Positions 1 through 9,052 of a stretch of 54,305 bases of DNA are shown here, piece by piece (position 1 is the stretch's first letter; every line of letters starts with the position of its first letter). A program made the translations under genes and the position numbers. This DNA comes from Bacillus sp. B1-b2. GTDB lineage: Bacteria; Bacillota; Bacilli; Bacillales; Cytobacillaceae. The notes under the pieces are model-generated. The model made no database searches. It was not told the DNA's origin and saw only the letters and a program-made list of their open reading frames with translations. The stretch spans positions 1-54,305 of the forward strand of contig NZ_WEHU01000028.1 in assembly GCF_009183415.1 (NCBI RefSeq). The letters run 5' to 3'.

Positions 1-157
1 ACGCACTAAAACAGACGAATAAGAAAATCAAAAAGTTGATACTAAGTCAACTTGAGCAGTGGATCTCTGGCCTTCCAAGCTATATCAAGTCTTATTTGCC
101 GATTTCACTCTGCGAAAGTTGAGTCTATAATTTTAAGAAATACTGTAATCTATTTTC

Positions 158-211
158 ATAAAAAAACCTATACTTCCTAGTAATAGTCAAAACTACTTAC
201 TAGGAGTATAG
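158..211 (-). terminator. Rho-independent terminator of the malic enzyme gene
   Basis: On the minus strand a long, almost perfect hairpin (arms about 193-211 and 168-185, six-base loop) is followed by a run of Ts (158-167). It lies 23 bp beyond the malic enzyme stop codon. Bases 1-157 hold nothing I can identify. Confidence 0.85.
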
Positions 212-233
212 ATTTTATACTACTTATTAAAGC

Positions 234-1937
234 TTAAACAGTTGCCCAAATTCCAACACTCTTTATTTCTTTATATTCAGGCTGCCATACCGCATCTACC
301 ACTGCTTTTGGAATATCTGTTATATTCGCTCTTGCTATGCCTTCTGCAAGAGCTGCTTTTGCTACTTCAACCGCAACATGAATGGAGACATCATGTAATT
401 TTTCAATAGAAGGAAGTAAGGATGAACCAATTTGGTTACTGTCACACATCTCTGCAACTGCATTAGCAGCTGCTGCAAACATTCCTTTTGAGATAATCTG
501 AGATTTTGCAACAATTGCTCCAAGACCTAGACCTGGGAATACAAATGCATTATTAGACTGACCAATCTCATAGGAAACTCCCTTGTATTCTACATTGGCA
601 AACGGACTTCCTGTTGCAATTAGGGCCTTGCCATCTGTCCATTTTATTAGATTTTCTGGTACAGCTTCCGCAAGCATAGTAGGATTAGACATTGGCATAA
701 TGACTGGGCGTTCCACATGCTTAGCCATTTCCTTGATAATTTCTTCTGTAAAAGCACCAGCCTGACCAGAAGTACCAATCAGGATAGTTGGTTTCACCTT
801 GCGAACTACTTCTAGTAATGTGATTAGACCGTTCTCATCTGTGTCCCAATTCTTTACTTCCTCTGAATTTCTTACATAAGGCGTTTGGAATTTTAGAACA
901 TCTGGAGTTTCGTCTGTTAATAATCCACGATAATCTATAGTCCAGAAACGTTCATATGCTTCTTCTCTGCTTAACCCTTCTAGAACCATTGTATCAACCA
1001 TTTGATCTGCATTCCCGATACCAGCAGCTCCTGGTCCAAAGACAACAATACGTTGATCCTTTAGTGATGTTCCGGTTACTTTCATTGCAGACATAACAGC
1101 AGCAAGTGTAACAGCACCTGTTCCTTGAATATCATCATTAAAGGTTAGAATACTATCACCATATTTATCTAGAATATTACGTGCATTTACATTACCAAGA
1201 TCTTCCCAATGAAGAAGTACTTCTGGGAAATACTTTCTTGCAGTATGGATAAATAAATCTACGAAACGATCATAACGCTCACCACGAACACGAGCAAATT
1301 TATTTCCAATATAGATGGGATCATCAATTAATGATTGATTGTTTGTACCAACATCCAATACAACTGCCAGAACACGACTTGGATCAATCCCAGCTGCTGC
1401 AGTATAAACTGCTAATTTACCAATCGCAATGTTAATACCGCCTACCCCTTGATCCCCAATACCAAGAATACTTTCTGAGTCCGTAACAACAATTAAGTCA
1501 ATATCATTTCTAGCTTTTCCAAGATTACGAAATGCTTTCTCCACACCTTCTGAATTATCAATAGAAAGATATAAGCCACCTGGACGACGATAACTATGAG
1601 AATAGGACTGGATAGCATCACCAACAGTTGGTGTATAGATGATTGGAAGCATTTCTGCTAGATGCTCTTTTAATAGACGATAGAAAAGAACAACATTTCG
1701 ATTATACAAATCATACAACAAACTGTTTTTAAAGAGATTAGTAGTCTGCATAGAATATTGCTCATAAACCCTGTCTACCTGCTCATCAAGAGTAAGTACT
1801 TGAGGAGGTAACAGTCCATCTAATCCTAGATCTTCCCTTTCTTCTTTCGTAAATGCTACTCCTTTATTTATAAAGGGATTAGTGAGAATCTCATTTCCTT
1901 TTAATGTAGTAATGATTACATTCTCAGATAGACTCAT
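234..1937 (-). CDS. maeA: NAD-dependent malic enzyme (malate dehydrogenase, oxaloacetate-decarboxylating)
   Basis: A 567-residue cytoplasmic enzyme that oxidatively decarboxylates L-malate to pyruvate. It is of the long bacterial/eukaryotic class (E. coli SfcA/MaeA, B. subtilis MaeA/YwkA), not the short MaeB class. Family signatures visible: [12 protein letters not shown] (about residues 98-110), the [15 protein letters not shown] segment, [11 protein letters not shown] with metal-binding Asp residues, and the Rossmann nucleotide loop [13 protein letters not shown]. Length is normal and a purine-rich site (AAGGAA) precedes the ATG. It follows a KdgT-type permease by 83 bp with no terminator between, and a CitA/DcuS-type sensor pair lies just upstream, so it probably belongs to a malate-utilisation set. 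Confidence 0.95.
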   Translation of the reverse strand: MSLSENVIITTLKGNEILTNPFINKGVAFTKEEREDLGLDGLLPPQVLTLDEQVDRVYEQYSMQTTNLFKNSLLYDLYNRNVVLFYRLLKEHLAEMLPIIYTPTVGDAIQSYSHSYRRPGGLYLSIDNSEGVEKAFRNLGKARNDIDLIVVTDSESILGIGDQGVGGINIAIGKLAVYTAAAGIDPSRVLAVVLDVGTNNQSLIDDPIYIGNKFARVRGERYDRFVDLFIHTARKYFPEVLLHWEDLGNVNARNILDKYGDSILTFNDDIQGTGAVTLAAVMSAMKVTGTSLKDQRIVVFGPGAAGIGNADQMVDTMVLEGLSREEAYERFWTIDYRGLLTDETPDVLKFQTPYVRNSEEVKNWDTDENGLITLLEVVRKVKPTILIGTSGQAGAFTEEIIKEMAKHVERPVIMPMSNPTMLAEAVPENLIKWTDGKALIATGSPFANVEYKGVSYEIGQSNNAFVFPGLGLGAIVAKSQIISKGMFAAAANAVAEMCDSNQIGSSLLPSIEKLHDVSIHVAVEVAKAALAEGIARANITDIPKAVVDAVWQPEYKEIKSVGIWATV

Positions 1938-2020
1938 AGTGGTAGTTCCTTCTTTCCTTTTTAATTAGAATACTAAAACTTATAGATTCGATCATGTTAA
2001 TATATATACTTTACTTTTTA

Positions 2021-2989
2021 TCACGCTGCTCTTGCAATAGAATTTTTTGCCTTTTTCTTTTCAGACCTTTTCACAACATAGCTGACAATGAGCGGACAAA
2101 CTATGGCAGAAACTACGCAAGCTGCTGCAACCTGTGCTGTAGCTGCTGGTGCTATCGCTGCTAGAGTTGGATCTGCAGCTGCAACAACAGCTGGAGTAGC
2201 TACAGCATTACCAGCTGTAGATCCTGTTGCTAAACCTACAATTGGGTTTTCTTTGAATAGTTTTAATAATAAGTAAGCTCCAATTCCTGTGAAAGAAGCA
2301 ATTAAGCCAAGTAAAAGACCAGGACCTCCCGCGTCTACAATCGTATTGAGATTCATTCCTGCACCTAATGGAAACGAGAAGAATGGAATTAATAATAATT
2401 TACTGCTTCCAAGGAATTTTCTCATATCTGGATCAATATTTCCTAAAATCATCCCGATTAAGATTGGAATTAATACCCCAACAAGTGCATGAAAAGGGAT
2501 TGCTGCAAGACCAGATGCACCTAATGCCACCAATGTGAAAAATGGACCATCTTTTAAAGAAAATAATGCATATGCTCCTACATCTGTTTCATCTCCATAT
2601 GATGAAGCAAGGGAAGCATATAATCCTCCATTTGCATTTAATAACGCAGCAAGAATCGCTAGTGGTGATAACCCTAGTACTCCCGCAGGACCGAAAATCA
2701 ACGCTACCGTGATACCTATAGCAGCACCTACAATAAATTTCCCTGTTAGTAATATTGCACCTTTTTTCACAGCCTTTGGTGCTAATTTAAAATTAATCTG
2801 AGAACCAATTAAAAACATAAATAATGCCAAAATAGTAGATGAAGCTTCTTTACTGAATAATGCCGTTGTAAAATGGCCAATCTCTAAAAATTGTGGGAAA
2901 AATGTGTTCGTTAATACCCCTAAAAATAATGGAACAACCATCATGCCGCCTGGTATTTTATCAAGCGTCTTCTTAATTGGAATATGCAT
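2021..2989 (-). CDS. KdgT-family permease (2-keto-3-deoxygluconate transporter family)
   Basis: A 322-residue, very hydrophobic membrane protein with about ten predicted helices. The N-terminal KTLDKIPGGMMVVPLFLG, the NANGGLYASL segment and the C-terminal GSTAGNAVATPAVVAA and APAATAQVAA stretches are typical of KdgT, the proton-linked 2-keto-3-deoxygluconate permease. No KDG kinase or aldolase is nearby. The gene sits between a malate-type two-component system and malic enzyme, so the true substrate may be malate or another hydroxy/keto acid; that is inference from neighbours. Two cre-like palindromes lie upstream, which suggests carbon catabolite control. Confidence 0.85.
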   Translation of the reverse strand: MHIPIKKTLDKIPGGMMVVPLFLGVLTNTFFPQFLEIGHFTTALFSKEASSTILALFMFLIGSQINFKLAPKAVKKGAILLTGKFIVGAAIGITVALIFGPAGVLGLSPLAILAALLNANGGLYASLASSYGDETDVGAYALFSLKDGPFFTLVALGASGLAAIPFHALVGVLIPILIGMILGNIDPDMRKFLGSSKLLLIPFFSFPLGAGMNLNTIVDAGGPGLLLGLIASFTGIGAYLLLKLFKENPIVGLATGSTAGNAVATPAVVAAADPTLAAIAPAATAQVAAACVVSAIVCPLIVSYVVKRSEKKKAKNSIARAA

Positions 2990-3001
2990 TGTTCATCCTC
3001 C

Positions 3002-3015
3002 TAAAAACGTTTTAT
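3002..3015 (-). promoter_or_regulatory. Possible cre (CcpA) site, permease-proximal
   Basis: A palindrome with core AAAACGTTTT lies 13 bp upstream of the permease start. It resembles a catabolite-responsive element only loosely and may instead be a UTR palindrome. Confidence 0.35.
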
Positions 3016-3083
3016 CCTCTTACAACGCATCCATTTCGTTGTGTTGCAAGCACCCTCTTTGTTACATGTTCATCATACTCCCG

Positions 3084-3100
3084 AGTAAAACGTTTTCACA
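3084..3100 (-). promoter_or_regulatory. Possible cre (CcpA) site
   Basis: TGAAAACGTTTTAC on the minus strand matches 12 of 14 positions of the B. subtilis cre consensus TGWAANCGNTNWCA. It lies about 100 bp upstream of the permease gene, where it could control the permease-malic enzyme transcript. Confidence 0.45.
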
Positions 3101-3131
3101 GTTTATGAAAGTTTAATAATTATTTTTGTAA

Positions 3132-3164
3132 ATAAAAAAAGTAAGCAGTATAAATACTACTTAC
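3132..3164 (-). terminator. Terminator after the two-component regulator gene
   Basis: The hairpin GTAAGTAGTA / TACTGCTTAC on the minus strand overlaps the response-regulator stop codon and is followed by a run of seven Ts. It separates the sensor-regulator pair from the permease-malic enzyme transcript. Confidence 0.75.
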
Positions 3165-3871
3165 AGAAAGTTTTTTATTAGATGTTCCTTCAAAGGGTTA
3201 TATTCATGCTGATAGACTGGCCTTCCAATTGTTCCATAGATAACCTTCACTTCCAGAATTCCAATATCCTTTAAGAAATTAAGATACTTTCTAGCAGAAA
3301 CTCTAGAGATTCCTATCACATTTGCAAGGTCATCTGTTGAAAAAGGATCCCTCTTTAATTTCTGAATCGCATCCCATACTTGCTTTAAAGTATCCTTCGT
3401 TAATCCCTTTGGCAATTCTTCTACAAGAACCGATTCCTCTCTATGCAAAAGAAAGGAGTCTAACTCTTGTTGACTAACAGAAGACTGCTTATCAATAATT
3501 CTAGCTTGCTCAAAATAGGTAGTTAGTGCCGTATGAAATCGTTCAAATTCAAAAGGCTTAATTAAATAGTCAACCACCCCATACCTTAATGCTCTTTTAA
3601 TACGTTCAAGGTCCGAAGCTGCTGAAATGATAATAACATCTGTTTCTAGTTCCTTCTTCCGAAGATAAGCTAGTAGTTCAAGCCCGATCTTTCCAGGCAT
3701 AAAAACATCTAAAAGAATAAGCTGTATCTCCTCCTTTTCTAGTAATATAATCGCTTCATCTACAGAAGTAGCCGTTGCCGCCAGATGAAACCCATTGATT
3801 TGATCAAGATACCGTTTATTAATTTCTGCAACCATCGGGTCATCTTCTACTATCATTACATTTATCATCAT
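3161..3871 (-). CDS. malR: CitB/DcuR/MalR-type response regulator
   Basis: A 236-residue two-component response regulator. The N-terminal receiver domain has acidic residues at VEDDP, the phospho-acceptor Asp in LILLDVFMPG (about residue 55) and the conserved Lys in YLIKPF. A linker and a winged HTH of the CitT/DcuR type follow (DDLANVIGISRVSARKYLNFL, about 180-200). Length equals that of B. subtilis MalR/CitT/DctR. The start overlaps the kinase stop by four bases, so the pair is translationally coupled. The neighbouring permease and malic enzyme point to malate regulation; the symbol is given by analogy, and citrate or other C4-acid regulators look alike. Confidence 0.85.
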   Translation of the reverse strand: MMINVMIVEDDPMVAEINKRYLDQINGFHLAATATSVDEAIILLEKEEIQLILLDVFMPGKIGLELLAYLRKKELETDVIIISAASDLERIKRALRYGVVDYLIKPFEFERFHTALTTYFEQARIIDKQSSVSQQELDSFLLHREESVLVEELPKGLTKDTLKQVWDAIQKLKRDPFSTDDLANVIGISRVSARKYLNFLKDIGILEVKVIYGTIGRPVYQHEYNPLKEHLIKNFL

Positions 3872-5469
3872 TCTTCACCCTCTGCTTTATAAGGTATGTA
3901 TACGGCAAAAGTAGTTCCTTTTCCAGGCTTTGATGAGATAAGTAGATCACCCTCCAGCCTTTCAGTTGCCTGTGTCAGTAAATACAATCCAAAACCTCGA
4001 TTATTCCCTTTCGTAGAGAATCCCTTATCTAAAACCTTATTTTGAAGAGAATTAGTCATACCCATACCTGTATCTTTCACTTCTATTGTTAGTATATCCT
4101 CTGCATAATCTAATGTTAGATGGATCTTCTTACTATGACTATCTGCCATTGCTTCAATGGCATTATCAAAGAGATTTCCAATAATAGTAATTAATTCATG
4201 TGTAATTTCTGGATCTTTTGGCTTGGGAATTTTATTTTCACAATCAAAGGACAGTACCACTCCAGATTCTCTAGCAAAGCTTAGCTTCCCAATCAGAAAT
4301 CCTGCAAGTACAGGATCTTGAATTTTCTTCGTAACAAAGCTTACTTCTGTCTCTCTATGATTAACTGTTTCACTTATATAATTAGCAAGTGTCTCATATT
4401 GCTCTGTACGAACTAAACCTAAAATAACATGCAGTTTATTCATAAATTCATGTGATTGGGCACGAAGAGCATCTGCATAATTTCGCACGCCTGTCAGCTG
4501 TTCAGCCATTTGCTGTACCTCTGTTTTATCACGGAATGTTGCAATAGCTCCTACTACCTGATTGTCTACCACTACAGGTACACGATTTACTAAAATAGTC
4601 ACACCATGCATATTTTGTTCTTCGTCCAAATCCATCTCCCCTGATTTTATAATCCTTGTTAACCGAGTCTCTGGCAAATAATCCTCAATACTTTTCCCAA
4701 TAGCTTGATCATCGAATCCAGCTTTTACAAAAAGCTTAGTGGCAGCCTTGTTAACAAGCGTGATTTTCCCTTCCTGGTCAATAGCAATGATTCCCTCCCG
4801 CACAGATTGAAGCATGGAACTACGCTCTTCCAACAGTTTCGCAATGGCAGATGGCTCCAGTCCTAGAAGAATTTTTTTGAAGTATTTAGCTAAAATAACA
4901 GCACCAATCACTCCTATTAGTACTCCAATTAACGTCCCCATCATGATTCCCATCCGACCCTCATGGACAGCTTTTGTGACGGTATCCAAAGAAATTCCTA
5001 CAGCTACCGCACCAATTTGTTTACCCTCTGTATCCAAGATAGGAGTAAATGCTCGCATGGATTTCCCTAGAGTTCCTTTTGATATGGAAACATACTCCTT
5101 TCCTTTAAAAACAGGACCTTCATCCCCACCACTAAAGTGCTTTCCCACTTTATTAGGCTCTGGATGAGAAAGTCGGATACCATCCATATCCAGTACAACT
5201 ACAAAATTCACATGCGTTTTCTCTTTTATTTGATTGGCAAGAGTTTGTATTTCCTCTCTATTGTCAGCTTGTCCTTCAAGAACTTCTATTACCTCTGGAA
5301 TAAGAGCCATTGATCTTGCAACATTCAATGCCTTCTCTCTCTGTGTTTCTTCTACAGAGGAGGTAATTCGCTTACTTATTAGTAAGTCCGTTATGCCAAG
5401 AGATGCTGCAACGACAATGCAAACGAATATAATAATGATGGCTTGTAGACTGAATTTGCCTTTTTTCAT
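3868..5469 (-). CDS. malK: CitA/DcuS/MalK-type membrane sensor histidine kinase
   Basis: A 533-residue inner-membrane sensor kinase. Layout: TM helix (about 10-30), extracytoplasmic Cache/PAS-like sensor domain (about 35-165, including VVVLDMDGIRLSHPEP), second TM helix (about 175-197), cytoplasmic PAS domain (about 215-320), dimerisation/phospho-acceptor His in AQSHEFMNKLHVILG, and a HATPase with an N box (NLFDNAIEA) and G boxes (DTGMGM, GFGLYL). I place the start at 5469 because CGGAGGA precedes that ATG with good spacing; a longer frame to 5526 lacks such a site. The extracellular sensor of this family binds citrate or C4-dicarboxylates. It is coupled to the response regulator downstream. 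Confidence 0.88.
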   Translation of the reverse strand: MKKGKFSLQAIIIIFVCIVVAASLGITDLLISKRITSSVEETQREKALNVARSMALIPEVIEVLEGQADNREEIQTLANQIKEKTHVNFVVVLDMDGIRLSHPEPNKVGKHFSGGDEGPVFKGKEYVSISKGTLGKSMRAFTPILDTEGKQIGAVAVGISLDTVTKAVHEGRMGIMMGTLIGVLIGVIGAVILAKYFKKILLGLEPSAIAKLLEERSSMLQSVREGIIAIDQEGKITLVNKAATKLFVKAGFDDQAIGKSIEDYLPETRLTRIIKSGEMDLDEEQNMHGVTILVNRVPVVVDNQVVGAIATFRDKTEVQQMAEQLTGVRNYADALRAQSHEFMNKLHVILGLVRTEQYETLANYISETVNHRETEVSFVTKKIQDPVLAGFLIGKLSFARESGVVLSFDCENKIPKPKDPEITHELITIIGNLFDNAIEAMADSHSKKIHLTLDYAEDILTIEVKDTGMGMTNSLQNKVLDKGFSTKGNNRGFGLYLLTQATERLEGDLLISSKPGKGTTFAVYIPYKAEGEE

Positions 5470-5572
5470 GGTATCCTCCGAGATTTTATTATTATAGTAT
5501 TTATAAAGGTTATGAAAAGAAAGCAAAAGATCGCCTAGCTCGTAATGGAGAGGTTTACGCAGTCTCTATATA

Positions 5573-6322
5573 TTAAATAAGTAAAATGGCACCTGCAATG
5601 ATAGGAGTGAGCACCATAGCACTTTTTAGTATTGGCAATGGAACCTTGTTAGTAAATTTAGCCCCGATATAGGAACCAATCATTGTTCCAACTAGTATCT
5701 GCACCAGAAGCACAACATCAAAATAGCCTTCGAAGTAATATCCTATCCCCCCAGCCATTGCTATCGGAAGAATAACCAGCATGGTAGTACCAACTGATTT
5801 TTGTACAGAAAGTCCCAGCACAACCATTAACCCAAGCTGAATAAAGGGTGCTGACCCGATACCAAACGTACCTGATAAAACACCTGTGATTATACCAACA
5901 AAAGCTGCCTTAAATAAAAAGCTATTCGTGGAATTAAATTCTGATTTAGCTTTTTCTTTTAACCTTCTTACTAAGAAAAGCCGAATCAATAGCATAATAG
6001 CAGATAGAAAAAGCATTCCCGATGTGAAAAAGTGGAGTGATTGAACTGGAATCCAGACTGCAATCTTAGAACCAACAAAGGACATAATGGCACCAAAGAC
6101 TCCTACCATTATTCCTTCCTTCACCTCTATATTTCCTTGTCGATAATGACTGTAAGCTCCAGATAAGCTTGTAAAAACCATGGCACCAAGAGAAGTACCT
6201 AATGCAGTATGAATTGGTACTCCAAAAACAACTGTTAAAAGAGCAATAATAAAGCCGGATCCACCCGCCCCAATAAACCCTAGTAATATCCCCAATAGAA
6301 GCATAGTAAGTGTGATAATCAT
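5573..6322 (-). CDS. TauE/SafE-family sulfite/organic-anion exporter
   Basis: A multi-pass membrane protein of about 249 residues with the two glycine-rich repeats typical of the family: GFIGAGGSGFIIALL near the N terminus and GVLSGTFGIGSAPFIQLGL in the middle. Members export sulfite, sulfoacetate or related organosulfur anions, but many are uncharacterised. I prefer the ATG at 6322, preceded by GGGGGG at seven bases, over the ATG at 6337. A palindromic AAAGCGCTTT at 6336-6345 near the translation start could be a weak cre site. It lies upstream of the malate sensor kinase in the same direction; a functional link is not shown. Confidence 0.85.
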   Translation of the reverse strand: MIITLTMLLLGILLGFIGAGGSGFIIALLTVVFGVPIHTALGTSLGAMVFTSLSGAYSHYRQGNIEVKEGIMVGVFGAIMSFVGSKIAVWIPVQSLHFFTSGMLFLSAIMLLIRLFLVRRLKEKAKSEFNSTNSFLFKAAFVGIITGVLSGTFGIGSAPFIQLGLMVVLGLSVQKSVGTTMLVILPIAMAGGIGYYFEGYFDVVLLVQILVGTMIGSYIGAKFTNKVPLPILKSAMVLTPIIAGAILLI

Positions 6323-6444
6323 GAGATGTCCCCCCAAAGCGCTTTACTTTCATAGTGCTATTTTATCCAAGTTAATTATAGTACTTGAAACATTAGCAGG
6401 TTGTTTTTTGTAATTAAAAAAAGTGATTAAAAGTGAAACAACAT

Positions 6445-6473
6445 AGAAAAAGCCACTTCCCCACAGGAAGTGG
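6445..6473 (-). terminator. Terminator of the RNase J gene
   Basis: The hairpin CCACTTCC / GGAAGTGG (6453-6460 and 6466-6473) with a GC-rich loop is followed on the minus strand by CTTTTTCT. It lies 60 bp beyond the RNase J stop codon. Confidence 0.8.
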
Positions 6474-6533
6474 TATTACATACATTTATACACAGATTTT
6501 CATTGACTGAATAGCTTTTAAAGGGCTTCCTTT

Positions 6534-8207
6534 CTAAATTTCGATAATAATAGGAAGAATCATTGGCTTTCTCTTGGTCTGGGTAAAAAGATACTGCCCA
6601 ACTGATTTCTTAATACTTTGCTTCATTACATTCCATTGCCTGATATTCTCTGATTGCAAGTTGCTAATAGTCTTTTTCACCAAACGGTTTACTTCCTTTA
6701 GAAGTTCATCTGCGTCACGTGCGTAGACAAATCCTCGGGTGATGGTATCTGGTCCAGAAATAATCTTCCTGTCCCCCTTACTAAGTGTAATGACAATAAC
6801 AAGCATTCCATCCTCAGATAGCTGCTTCCGATCACGCAACACAATATCTCCAACATCTCCAACACCCATTCCATCTACATACGTATCACCTGCTTGAACC
6901 GTTCGAGTTTGATAGGCAGCTCCATTTTCAAAATCAATAACTTCCCCATTCTTAATAATAAATGTATTTTCTATTTCCACCCCTACTGACTCTGCTAATA
7001 ATCGGTGTTGGTGGAGCATACGATATTCACCATGTATTGGGATGAAATAGGTTGGCTTCATTAAGGTTAGCATAAGTTTCAAGTCTTCCTGATAGCCATG
7101 TCCAGAAACATGCATACCAGTTGTGCTCCCAGAACCATAAATCACTTTAGCTCCTAATTGAAATAGATTGTCTATAATTTTAGAAACACCTTTTTCGTTG
7201 CCTGGAATTGGGGAAGCGGCTAATATAACTGTATCTCCAGGATAAATGGCAACATCTCGGTAGTTTCCACTTGCTAGTCGTGATAATGCTGCCATTGGTT
7301 CTCCTTGACTACCAGTGCAAAGAATAGCAACCTGTTCTACTGGGAGTTTATCCACTTCGCTGGCATCAATTAACATACCTTCTGGAACATGAAGATATCC
7401 ACGTTCAATGGCAACATCAACAATGTTCACCATGCTACGGCCAAGCAATGCTAATTTCCGGTTCGTTTTCATAGCGGACTCCACAACTTGTTGAACTCTG
7501 TTAACATTTGATGCGAATGTCGATACGAAAATTTTCCCTCTAGCTTTTATAAAGGCTTCGTCCATGTGAGAACCTACCATTTTTTCAGATGGAGTCAGCC
7601 CTTTACGCTCTGCATTGGTACTCTCTGAAATTAAAGCTAAGACACCATCCTTACCAATCTCCGCCATCTTATGTATATCGGCATATTGGTTATTTGCCGG
7701 TGTTAAATCAAATTTGAAATCACCGGTATGGACAATATTTCCTTCTGGAGTATGACAAACAATTCCAAGACAGTCAGGGATGCTATGGCTTACTTTAAAA
7801 AAGGATATTTGAACCTTATCAAATTCCAGTTTTGAATTGGAATCTATGGTTATTAGGTTTGAATCTCCTCTCAGCCTATGTTCGTTGATTTTTAGTTCGA
7901 TTAAACCTAGAGTAAAACGTGTAGCATAAATGGGGATATTTAATTTCCTTAGGAAATAGGGAATACCACCTATATGGTCTTCATGGCCATGTGTAACAAT
8001 TAAGGCCTTAATTTTATGCTGATTCTCTTCCAAATAAGTAAAATCAGGAATAATCAAATCAATACCTAGTAAGCTTTCATCAGGAAATTTCCCGCCACAA
8101 TCAATAACAAAAATCTCATCCTCATATTGAATCACATACATGTTTTTTCCAATTTCATTTATTCCACCTAAGGAAAAGAAAGACAAGGAATGTTCAGTGG
8201 TTTTCAT
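6534..8207 (-). CDS. rnj: Ribonuclease J (5'-exo/endoribonuclease)
   Basis: A 557-residue metallo-beta-lactamase/beta-CASP ribonuclease acting in mRNA decay and RNA maturation. The zinc motif HGHEDH (residues 73-78) is intact, as are HTGDFKFD, the beta-CASP motif STFASNVNRVQQ and GSGSTTGMHVSGHG. The C-terminal TKRKPMILPIIIEI is typical of RNase J. The intact HGHEDH argues against RNase J2, which in B. subtilis has a degenerate motif, so this is a catalytically competent J1-like or additional paralogue. AGGAGG precedes two tandem ATGs; the second (8207) has the better spacing. It is monocistronic here and flanked by terminators. Confidence 0.93.
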   Translation of the reverse strand: MKTTEHSLSFFSLGGINEIGKNMYVIQYEDEIFVIDCGGKFPDESLLGIDLIIPDFTYLEENQHKIKALIVTHGHEDHIGGIPYFLRKLNIPIYATRFTLGLIELKINEHRLRGDSNLITIDSNSKLEFDKVQISFFKVSHSIPDCLGIVCHTPEGNIVHTGDFKFDLTPANNQYADIHKMAEIGKDGVLALISESTNAERKGLTPSEKMVGSHMDEAFIKARGKIFVSTFASNVNRVQQVVESAMKTNRKLALLGRSMVNIVDVAIERGYLHVPEGMLIDASEVDKLPVEQVAILCTGSQGEPMAALSRLASGNYRDVAIYPGDTVILAASPIPGNEKGVSKIIDNLFQLGAKVIYGSGSTTGMHVSGHGYQEDLKLMLTLMKPTYFIPIHGEYRMLHQHRLLAESVGVEIENTFIIKNGEVIDFENGAAYQTRTVQAGDTYVDGMGVGDVGDIVLRDRKQLSEDGMLVIVITLSKGDRKIISGPDTITRGFVYARDADELLKEVNRLVKKTISNLQSENIRQWNVMKQSIKKSVGQYLFTQTKRKPMILPIIIEI

Positions 8208-8448
8208 CATAATCCTCCTATAAACTAACTATGCATATTATTCCTTTTTAGTAAAACTTTGATACAGAGGAGAAGAAAATAAACCACATTTTTATCTTTT
8301 GGATATCCAAACATAGAGCTAATGAAAAAAGACTTTCAAATGTTTAAAGAACATATGATAGCCTTCTTTCATGTGTATTTATTTACCAATCTTTTTAATA
8401 ATCGAATATACCACATCCTTCATTTTTAAAAGAACATCCCGTGTATCT

Positions 8449-8754
8449 TCAAAAGGGTAAATCCTCCTCTCCAATCCAATAATCAGAAACAGTCTCTTTT
8501 TCTTGTGTACCAATTTTTCTTTTTGCTTCATTACAATGAATAGGCTTAACTGTAAGGACTCTATCAAACTTCTCCTCATATAGATCACGAATCCATATTT
8601 TCACAGGAACTTTCCACGTCTGATTAGATGCAGGAATATTTTTAACTAAACTCTTGGGTGTCATCCCCAATTCCTTAGCCATTTGTACATCCATTTCGTT
8701 CAAATGACATCGTTTTTTTGCCTCTGACCAGGTTAATTTTTTTATCTTTGACAC
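8449..8754 (-). CDS. Conserved hypothetical protein, 101 residues
   Basis: A small, charged, soluble protein without signal or membrane segment. It contains KELGMTPKSLVKNIPAS followed by WKVPVKIWIRDLYEEKF, a pattern I associate with small hypothetical proteins of Bacillaceae. The N-terminal half reads like a short helical, possibly nucleic-acid-binding segment (LTWSEAKKRCHLNEMDVQMAKELG). It stands alone between RNase J and the transaldolase operon. No function can be assigned. Bases 8208-8448 hold nothing recognisable. Confidence 0.65.
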   Translation of the reverse strand: MSKIKKLTWSEAKKRCHLNEMDVQMAKELGMTPKSLVKNIPASNQTWKVPVKIWIRDLYEEKFDRVLTVKPIHCNEAKRKIGTQEKETVSDYWIGEEDLPF

Positions 8755-8824
8755 TATTATCTTCTCCTATTCGTCAACCGTTAACTGCATATTCATTATC
8801 TATATCTATTATTATAGTTTCTTA

Positions 8825-8881
8825 ACAAAATATAAAAAAGCTTCTTATAAGTTCTCTGAACTTATAAGAAGCTTTGATTAA
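8825..8881 (+). pseudogene. Remnant of an integrase C-terminus
   Basis: On the plus strand this stretch reads TKYKKASYKFSELIRSFD and then a stop. The intact integrase ending at 44046 finishes with KKEASQKFSELMRSLD and a stop: 11 of the last 16 residues match and the stop codon aligns. Other decayed tails of the same kind are at 19857, 23936 and 28579. Unlike those, no groEL-like attachment core follows here, so an island boundary at this point is only suggested. Confidence 0.55.
8831..8875 (-). terminator. Terminator of the transaldolase operon, built from an integrase tail
   Basis: A perfect 18-bp inverted repeat (8837-8854 and 8858-8875, three-base loop) is followed on the minus strand by TTTTTTATA. 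It is the first strong terminator beyond the transaldolase stop at 9053. The same bases encode the integrase-like tail on the other strand. Confidence 0.85.
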
Positions 8882-9052
8882 AACCTGTATGTTTAGCTGT
8901 ATTTTTTTCATATAAAAACAGTGCCCTAGATAGACTTTTTTCCAATCTACTTTTATAGGGGACTATTTAATTTTAGAATCTACTTTTTCTCTTTATGAAG
9001 TGAATACCAAATGAGATGCGTATCAATATACCATTCATATCAAATAGCGTTC

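Noticed and set aside
2088-2801. Plus-strand frames opposite the KdgT-family permease
   Set aside because: Low-complexity antisense frames within a clear coding gene.
8379-8588. Overlapping 69-codon frame within the 101-residue gene
   Set aside because: It shares DNA with a better-supported frame and lacks a ribosome site.
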